From positions 1 through 64,000 of the forward strand of contig JBDHIF010000011.1 in NCBI GenBank assembly GCA_039587535.1: a stretch of 64,000 nt of DNA. Direction: 5' to 3'. A program made the position numbers and the translations under genes. The notes beneath the pieces are model-generated. The model ran no database searches. It was given only the letters and a program-made list of their open reading frames with translations, and had not been told where the DNA came from. Numbering within the stretch: position 1 is the stretch's first letter; each line of letters begins with the position of its first letter. Below are positions 58,860 to 64,000 of this stretch, piece after piece. This DNA is from JAWLHJ01 sp039587535. Its GTDB lineage: Bacteria; Gemmatimonadota; Gemmatimonadetes; Longimicrobiales; Gaopeijiaceae.

Positions 58860-59762
58860 TCAAAGGTCCTGCGACAAGGCTTCGATGAGGGGGCGGTATC
58901 CCTCGCGGAAGGTCGGAAACGCGAACCGGAACCCCGACGCTACCAGGCGATCGCTGGAACACCGTTTGTTGGATCGGCTCTTGGATCCAGTCGGTCGGCT
59001 GTCCGGGGCCCCTGCGTTTTCTGAGCCGGCGCAGGGATCCGGCGCACCCAACTGCTCGGCCACCCAGCCGTAAACCTCCCTCAACTGTGCCGGATCACGG
59101 TCCACTCCGAGGTAGAGTCGAGCGGGGTCCTCGAGGTTGAGGAGGTGCCGCGTCGCGCCGGCAGCGTCGTCTCGATGAATGCGGTTTCCGTATCGGTCCG
59201 GCTCCGGGCACCGGGCCGATCCGTCCGCGATCCGTCGCACTGTGCGGTCCCGGCCGGGTCCATAGATTCCGCCGAGTCGCAGGACTACACCGGTGCCCTC
59301 GAAGGCGTGGACCAGGGATTCACCCGCCAGCAGGGCGGCCCCTGTCTCGCCGGCGGGCTCCGGCGGTGTGCCCTCGTCGACGCGCGCTCCGTCGGTTTGG
59401 CCGAACGCCCCCGTGCTGGAGACGAGAACGAGGCGGCCGCGGAACGGATCTTCACCGGAGCCGGTGGCTCGGATGACGTTACGCAGCCCGTCTACGTACG
59501 CGTTTCGATATGCCGTGCCGCTCCGCTCCGCCGGTGAGACGGCGTAGACGACGGCATCGACCCGGGGAGGTAGTCGATCGAGGGTCGCCTGAACCAGGAC
59601 GTCACCGGCCAGCGGCTCGACGCCCTCGGGCAGCCCGGTCGGATGACGCTTGAGCCCTGTGACCCGGTGGCCATCGGCCACGAGCAGGCGTGCGAGGGCC
59701 TGTCCCACGTACCCGCAGCCCACCACGAGCACGTGGCCACGATATCGGTCCTTCGGCGTCAT
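58860..59762 (-). CDS. NAD(P)-dependent epimerase/dehydratase-like protein (YeeZ type)
   Basis: The 300-residue protein has an N-terminal Rossmann motif (VLVVGCGYVGQALARLL) and YeeZ-type SDR features (LVLVSSTGAFGQTDG, LRLGGIYGPGRD, NRIHRDDAAGATRHLL). A C-terminal insert with basic residues (PTGSKSRSNKRCSSDRL) precedes the end FAFPTFREGYRPLI. The canonical YxxxK is not obvious, so enzymatic activity is unproven. The start overlaps the UspA stop by ATGA, so the two are cotranscribed. Confidence 0.85.
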   Translation of the reverse strand: MTPKDRYRGHVLVVGCGYVGQALARLLVADGHRVTGLKRHPTGLPEGVEPLAGDVLVQATLDRLPPRVDAVVYAVSPAERSGTAYRNAYVDGLRNVIRATGSGEDPFRGRLVLVSSTGAFGQTDGARVDEGTPPEPAGETGAALLAGESLVHAFEGTGVVLRLGGIYGPGRDRTVRRIADGSARCPEPDRYGNRIHRDDAAGATRHLLNLEDPARLYLGVDRDPAQLREVYGWVAEQLGAPDPCAGSENAGAPDSRPTGSKSRSNKRCSSDRLVASGFRFAFPTFREGYRPLIEALSQDL

Positions 59763-60646
59763 TCCTGCTTCGGCGGAGGGATCACGAAGACCGGGCACTT
59801 CGAAGCCTCGATGACCCGGCGGGAGACGCTGCCCACCATCATGGCCTGTCCGTGGGTCGTGCCGCGGCTGCCGATGACGATGAGCTCTGGCTCGAGAGCC
59901 TCCGCTGCTCCTACGATCACCTCCTCGGCCCGGCCGTATTCGGTGCGCGCGTCGAAACGCGACGAGGACAGTCCGGCTTTCTCCATGGCTCCGCGGACCC
60001 GCTCTCCGGCGCGCTCTTCCACCTTCGCCCGGGCACGCTCGTACTCCTCGGAAGAGCCGAAGAGGGCCTGGTCGACCGGGATACCTGGTGGCTCCACCGC
60101 GTGGACGACACGACCGGTGGCGCCGAAGTGCTCGGCCAGCGCGCGGGCCCATGACAGGACTTCCGGAGCGCTATCGGATTCGTCCACCGCCGCGAGGATC
60201 TTTCTCGGCGGGTGGTCCCTGAGCTCGTGTGCGATCAGCACCGGGATCGAGGCTTGTCCGAGGAGCGTCGAGTTCACGCGCCCCAGGAGCCCTCCCGCCA
60301 CAACCTCTTGATGGGCGCCCACGGCGATCGCGTCGACATTCAGCTCGGACGCCAGCCGGGCAAGCTCGACGCCAGCCGGGCCGTCCGAGAAGCGCACCTC
60401 CACCCGGTCCGGGCCATACGCATTCCTGAGCTCTGCCAGCCGCGCTCCGATCTCTCTCCGAATCTCCTCGGTTTTCCGCTCTGCCAGCGAAGGCGAGAAG
60501 AAGTTCAGGATCCGCCGGGTGTCCAGAGCATGAGCCAGGATGAGACGAGCTTCCGGAGCGAAGGCTCGGGCCGTCCAGGCTGCGCCCGCCACCGACGAAG
60601 GCGTCAGGTCGATGCCGATGAGGATCGTGTCGAGCTTGTGCGTCAT
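59759..60646 (-). CDS. Tandem universal stress protein (UspA family)
   Basis: The 295-residue protein has two Usp domains. The first starts LDTILIGIDLTPSS, the second KILAAVDESDSAPEVLSWA. The second carries the ATP-binding pattern VIGSRGTTHGQAMMVGSVSRRVIEASKCPVFV (GxxG-9x-GS); the first is close but less perfect (VGAHQEVVAGGLLGRVNSTLL). Such proteins support survival under stress, often by ATP-dependent regulation. ATG at 60646 (MTHKLDT) is preferred. It leads the operon with the epimerase. Confidence 0.92.
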   Translation of the reverse strand: MTHKLDTILIGIDLTPSSVAGAAWTARAFAPEARLILAHALDTRRILNFFSPSLAERKTEEIRREIGARLAELRNAYGPDRVEVRFSDGPAGVELARLASELNVDAIAVGAHQEVVAGGLLGRVNSTLLGQASIPVLIAHELRDHPPRKILAAVDESDSAPEVLSWARALAEHFGATGRVVHAVEPPGIPVDQALFGSSEEYERARAKVEERAGERVRGAMEKAGLSSSRFDARTEYGRAEEVIVGAAEALEPELIVIGSRGTTHGQAMMVGSVSRRVIEASKCPVFVIPPPKQE

Positions 60647-60742
60647 GGCGGGTACTCGGAGAAGGGGCGGGTGCAACGTGCTCACTACCGGGCCTGGAGG
60701 CACGGGTTCCTACGTCCAACGATATTGGCGGGCTGCCCCACG

Positions 60743-61588
60743 TCAGGGGGCTCCCACGAGGAGCTCCGTCAGGCGAGGTAGCGCCCGCCCGAGCTGCTCT
60801 TCGATCTTGCACGTGGCGTCCTCGTCGCCACGCGTCGGCCCCACGTTTACGATCGCCACCGGCTTTCCTTCGTCCCGGGCTCGGAGCACGAACCGGCGTC
60901 CGGAAAAGACCGTCAGTGAGGACCCGACCACCAGCAGTAGCTCACCTCGGTCGAAGATGGACCAGGCCCTCGTGAGTCGATTTTTCGGAACGTTCTCACC
61001 GAAGAATACCACGTGGGGCTTCAAGATGCCGCCGCAGGATCGGCATGGCGCCACGCGGAATCCCTCCTCGCTGCCGTCGGGGAGCTCGGCGTCACCGTCG
61101 GCGACGTAGTGGCCGGCGGTCGCGGCGAAGTCGGGGTTGAGCTTACGGAGCCGGTCCTGGACGAGGTCTCGCTCCTCGATGCGACCACAGGACATGCACA
61201 CGACCTTGGAGAGGCGGCCGTGGAGGTCCACCACGGAGCGACTCCCGGCCGCCTGATGGAGCTCGTCGACGTTCTGGGTGATGACGCCCTTGACGACGCC
61301 AGCGCGTTCCAGGCTGGCCAGTGCGTTGTGGGCCGCATTGGGTCGCGAGCGTGCGAAGCGGGGCCATCCGACCATGCTGCGTGCCCAGTACCTGGCCCGG
61401 GACGCCTCGCTCGCCATGAATTCCTGAAAGCGGATCGGCTCTCGTCCCTTGCGCAGCGATCCGCCGGGCCCCCGATAGTCGGGGATCCCCGACTCGGTGC
61501 TGCATCCCGCCCCCGACAGCACCACCGCCGTGTGTCGACGTAGGAGCTCTACCAGCTGCTCCGGCGTCCGCTTGGTATGGGTGGTCAT
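60743..61588 (-). CDS. Sirtuin NAD-dependent deacylase (Sir2)
   Basis: The 281-residue protein has the sirtuin motifs GAGCSTESGIPDYRGPGG, TQNVDELHQAAGS, DLHGRLSKV (catalytic His) and two Cys pairs for zinc (VCMSCG; APCRSCGG). VFFGENVP and VVGSSLTVFSG complete the NAD site. It removes acyl groups from lysines using NAD. ATG at 61588 is used. It is one gene away from the UspA operon on the same strand. Confidence 0.95.
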   Translation of the reverse strand: MTTHTKRTPEQLVELLRRHTAVVLSGAGCSTESGIPDYRGPGGSLRKGREPIRFQEFMASEASRARYWARSMVGWPRFARSRPNAAHNALASLERAGVVKGVITQNVDELHQAAGSRSVVDLHGRLSKVVCMSCGRIEERDLVQDRLRKLNPDFAATAGHYVADGDAELPDGSEEGFRVAPCRSCGGILKPHVVFFGENVPKNRLTRAWSIFDRGELLLVVGSSLTVFSGRRFVLRARDEGKPVAIVNVGPTRGDEDATCKIEEQLGRALPRLTELLVGAP

Positions 61589-61706
61589 GACTCTCCCCGG
61601 GCGTTCCATGTGCGTAGGACCGTGAGCCGGCGCCCCTGTCTCGCGGCCCCCGGTCGTACGGGGAGCCCGCGATCGAGCAAGTCGTCCAGCTCCAACCTGG
61701 CCGTCA
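61585..61706 (-). CDS. Possible 39-residue ORF coupled to the sirtuin gene
   Basis: A frame from ATG at 61706 ends in a TGA that overlaps the sirtuin ATG (ATGA). It reads MTARLELDDLLDRGLPVRPG and continues with basic residues. No good ribosome-binding site precedes it and no family is recognised, so it may be chance. The overlap is the only argument for it. The rest of 61707-61925 shows nothing. Confidence 0.25.
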
Positions 61707-61925
61707 TACCCCGCGGGGATCCACGCCCGCCCGCCACTCAGAGCCCCGATCCGGTTGCTGGACCCGGGCTGCCGACCGTCCGGCGGACGCCCTCACGAGC
61801 GTCGCGACGACCAGGAGGTCGAGGGGCGACATCGCCGCCGATCGGCCTCCCCGTTGAATTCGGTGGGATTGAAGGTGAGCTTGAGCATCTCCGGAGCCTG
61901 AACGGCGAGTCACGAGAGCAAACGA

Positions 61926-63224
61926 ATGCGTCGGAATATTCTGCACGTCGGTGCAGCCAATCTGAAGTATGAGATCCGCGAGATCGTCACCGCGGCCCAT
62001 GAAGTCGAGGCCCTCGGACTCGAGATGACCTGGGAGAACATCGGGGATCCTGTGCACAAGGGCGAGATCCCTCCCCAGTGGATTCGCAACATCGTTTCGG
62101 ACCTCGTGCACGAGCAGGAGTCCTGGGGCTACTGTGACACGCAGGGCGTTCCCGAAGTCCGAGCCTTCCTGGCCGACGAGGTGAATCGTCGTGACGGGGT
62201 CCAGGTCACGGCCGATGAGATCATGTTCTTCAACGGCCTCGGCGACGCGATCGCCAAGGTCTACGGGTTCATGCGGCGTGAGGCACGGATCCTCGGACCC
62301 TCGCCGGCTTACTCCACGCACTCATCAGCGGAAGCCGCCCACTCCGGCTACAACCACGTCACCTATTCGCTGGACCCGGAGACGGGTTGGATGCCCGATG
62401 TCGAGGACATCCGGAACAAGGTCCGGTACAACGATTCCATCGCCGGAATCCTGCTCCTGTCGCCTGACAATCCGACGGGGGCCGTTTATCCCCGCGAGAT
62501 CCTGGAGGAGATCGCAGCCATCGCGGAAGAGCACGACATCTTCATCATCACCGACGAGATCTACGCGAACATCGTCTACAACGGACAGCCCGTGCTCCAC
62601 ATGAGTGAGTGGATCGGGAATGTGCCCGGCATCGCCATGAGGGGGATCAGCAAGGAGTACCCCTGGCCAGGCGCCCGTTGCGGTTGGCTCGAGATACTCA
62701 ACAAGAATAGCGATCCGGTGTTCGCGCAGTATGTGGACAGCCTCCTGGCGGCGAAGCGGCTCGAGGTCTCCTCGACCACGCTGCCTCAGCTCTCCATCCC
62801 CCGGGTCATGGGCGATCCCCGCTATCAGGAGCACCTCGAGCGTCGTCGTCTCATGTTCTCAGATCGAGCCGATGAGATGATGGCGGCGTTCGAGGGGTGT
62901 AGCCACGTGACCGTGAACAAGCCCGGTGGGGCGTTCTACTTCACCGTGCGGTTCGACGACGGCGTGCTCAACGGCGCTCAGACCCTACCCATCGATGACC
63001 CGCAGATCCGACGCGCGGTAGAGCGCCTGGTGGAAGGGGTCGAGCCGGACAAGCGGTTCGTCTACTACCTGATGGGTGCCACCGGGATCGTCGTGGTACC
63101 GCTCACGGGCTTCCAGAGCGATCACCACGGGTTCCGGGCCACGCTGCTCGAGACGGATGACGATCGTCGCTCCTGGGTGTTCCGTTCCCTTCGCGAGGCC
63201 GTCGACCAGTACGTCGGGAGCTGA
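61926..63224 (+). CDS. PLP-dependent aminotransferase (class I/II)
   Basis: The 432-residue protein has the fold-type I pattern: an N-terminal WENIGDPVHKGEIPPQWI, LLLSPDNPTGAVY, IITDEIYANIVYNG and the PLP lysine in MRGISKEYPWPGARCGW. It resembles alanine- or aspartate-type transaminases. The substrate is not assigned. The extended N- and C-terminal parts make it longer than a typical 390-residue enzyme. It stands alone. Confidence 0.9.
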   Translation: MRRNILHVGAANLKYEIREIVTAAHEVEALGLEMTWENIGDPVHKGEIPPQWIRNIVSDLVHEQESWGYCDTQGVPEVRAFLADEVNRRDGVQVTADEIMFFNGLGDAIAKVYGFMRREARILGPSPAYSTHSSAEAAHSGYNHVTYSLDPETGWMPDVEDIRNKVRYNDSIAGILLLSPDNPTGAVYPREILEEIAAIAEEHDIFIITDEIYANIVYNGQPVLHMSEWIGNVPGIAMRGISKEYPWPGARCGWLEILNKNSDPVFAQYVDSLLAAKRLEVSSTTLPQLSIPRVMGDPRYQEHLERRRLMFSDRADEMMAAFEGCSHVTVNKPGGAFYFTVRFDDGVLNGAQTLPIDDPQIRRAVERLVEGVEPDKRFVYYLMGATGIVVVPLTGFQSDHHGFRATLLETDDDRRSWVFRSLREAVDQYVGS

Positions 63225-63257
63225 CATCCCGACCGACCGAGCTCGGACCGCTGGGTT

Positions 63258-63689
63258 TCAGCGCTCTGCCGCGATGGTGAGCTTGAACCCGTCCGGATCG
63301 ATGACGGTGAAGGCCCTGGCGCCCCAGGGCATGTCGGTGGGGCCCTCGTGGAGCTCCACGCCACGTTCTCGGACGTACCCCGCCAGGACATCCACGTCTT
63401 GCGCGGTGCTCAGGTGCAGCCGGAAGCCCCGGCCTTTGATCCTGTCGGAGCCGGCCTTGCCGTCGTCCTCGGACAGAAGGAGCGTGACCGACCCGGCGAC
63501 CAGCGCGGCTCCTACGCGGCGCCCCTCATGTTCCCAGATCTCGTCGACGACGAAGCCCATGACGTCGCGGTAGAACTTCAGGCTCTCGTCTACGTCGCTC
63601 ACCGTGAAGGAGGGCGTGACGCGGCGCAGCCGGAGGGTCTCCGGAGAGCTCCGCTGCTTTAGCTCATGGGCCGGAACCTGGTCGGACAT
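63258..63689 (-). CDS. VOC-family (glyoxalase/bleomycin-resistance) protein
   Basis: The 143-residue protein has the VOC pattern VTPSFTVSDVDESLKFYRDVMGF, ALVAGSVTLLLSEDDG and AFTVIDPDGFKLTIA. It could bind a metal or a small hydrophobic ligand; the substrate is unknown. ATG at 63689 (MSDQVPA) has a GAGGTTAG ribosome site upstream. Confidence 0.9.
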   Translation of the reverse strand: MSDQVPAHELKQRSSPETLRLRRVTPSFTVSDVDESLKFYRDVMGFVVDEIWEHEGRRVGAALVAGSVTLLLSEDDGKAGSDRIKGRGFRLHLSTAQDVDVLAGYVRERGVELHEGPTDMPWGARAFTVIDPDGFKLTIAAER

Positions 63690-63797
63690 GCTAACCTCCT
63701 CGGTTGGATCGGGCCGGTTCCCGAGCGAAACATACGGCGCAGCGTCTGTTCGTGCTCCTGGCCGCATCCACCCAGCTGTGGTCGCGCGTCCACGGGG

Positions 63798-64000
63798 TCA
63801 GGGAAGGGGACGGACTTCGGCGCCATGGCTGAGCGTCGCGGGAGGGAAGAGCACGACCTGGTCTCCCTCGACGAGGCCTTCGACGACCTCGGCGCGTTCG
63901 GCGTTTCGCAACCCGAGTGTGACCTCCCGGCGCACGGCCCGGCCGTTCACCACCGCGTAGACGGCCCATGCTCCGTCCGAGCGGAACAGGCCGGACGTGG
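63798..64000 (-). CDS. Efflux periplasmic adaptor (HlyD/RND type), C-terminal end
   Basis: The frame enters from the right edge of the window and ends TGA at 63798-63800. The 66 residues seen include DGAWAVYAVVNGRAVRREVT, GLRNAERAEVVEGLVEGDQV and a short tail. This is the usual C-terminal beta-barrel and membrane-proximal region of RND or ABC efflux adaptor proteins. The rest lies outside the window. Confidence 0.8.
   Translation of the reverse strand, partial: TSGLFRSDGAWAVYAVVNGRAVRREVTLGLRNAERAEVVEGLVEGDQVVLFPPATLSHGAEVRPLP

Noticed and set aside
1..64000. CRISPR array
   Set aside because: No series of regularly spaced direct repeats of about 25-40 bases was seen. The only short tandem repeats are the 13-mers at the integrase remnants.

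Overview
The window is GC-rich, densely coded chromosomal DNA. Its families (a DUF5916/CBM9-like outer-membrane protein, an FtsX/MacB-type permease relic, a choice-of-anchor-B secreted protein, a GWxTD-like secreted protein, DUF1028, many short signal-peptide and lipoprotein genes, menaquinone-type MenB) suggest an uncultured Gemmatimonadota or close relative. This is an inference from gene content. No rRNA or complete tRNA gene is present to test it.

Region 1 (1-5670) is accessory DNA. It starts with the last codons of a gene whose ending is repeated at 22 kb, followed by a 3' fragment of tRNA-Ile(GAT), a terminator, tandem 13-bp repeats and the C-terminal half of a tyrosine recombinase. The same layout recurs near 4.3-5.0 kb, as expected for tRNA-targeted integrative elements in decay. 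Inside the first element (about 212-4303) is a small integron-type cassette array without an integron integrase. Three attC-like sites (1404-1498, 2172-2260, 3011-3105) each follow a minus-strand gene or gene pair: vapBC, and two related membrane-anchored proteins. A lipoprotein and a ComEA-like helix-hairpin-helix protein complete the array. The second element holds an integrase relic and an FtsX-type permease relic.

Region 2 (5776-10628) is a nitrogen cluster: ammonium transporter, a P-II protein lacking the usual uridylylated tyrosine, glutamine synthetase, a flotillin-like protein and a small unknown protein. Region 3 (10629-17078) follows on the same strand. It is a complete partner-switching (stressosome-type) module: a membrane Cache-HAMP-STAS protein, a globin-STAS protein, an RsbS-like protein, an RsbT-RsbX fusion, an RsbU-RsbW fusion and RsbV. 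No sigma factor gene is adjacent. Region 4 (17198-22016) is a tight three-gene operon: an 862-residue protein joining an isochorismatase-like region, an APH-type kinase and a NUDT9-like Nudix domain with a broken Nudix box; an inositol-monophosphatase-family enzyme; and a membrane protein with RCK/TrkA-N nucleotide-binding domains. A tRNA-Ile scar follows it.

Region 5 (22.3-41.1 kb) holds secreted hydrolases (M20, S8), a choice-of-anchor-B protein, menB, a CaiB-type CoA-transferase, and a minus-strand operon (M19 dipeptidase, secreted protein, 33-residue membrane peptide, SSS symporter, thiol dioxygenase) that looks like peptide and thiol amino-acid salvage. A beta-barrel protein, a BBE-type oxidoreductase, HU, a membrane HExxH protein and a YczE-like protein follow. 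Region 6 (41.2-64 kb) holds katG, a PspB-like protein, hydrolase-fold and DinB-like/VOC proteins, a DUF1028 operon, a YaiI protein, an RhlE-type helicase, and a class IV aminotransferase behind a likely attenuator. It ends with a double-creatininase protein, DUF5916, an epimerase with UspA, a sirtuin, a class I/II aminotransferase, a VOC protein and the end of an efflux adaptor.

The most interesting points are the integrase-less cassette array inside a tRNA-Ile element, the rearranged stressosome with altered phosphosites, and the operon pairing a pseudo-Nudix NUDT9-like sensor with an RCK membrane protein.
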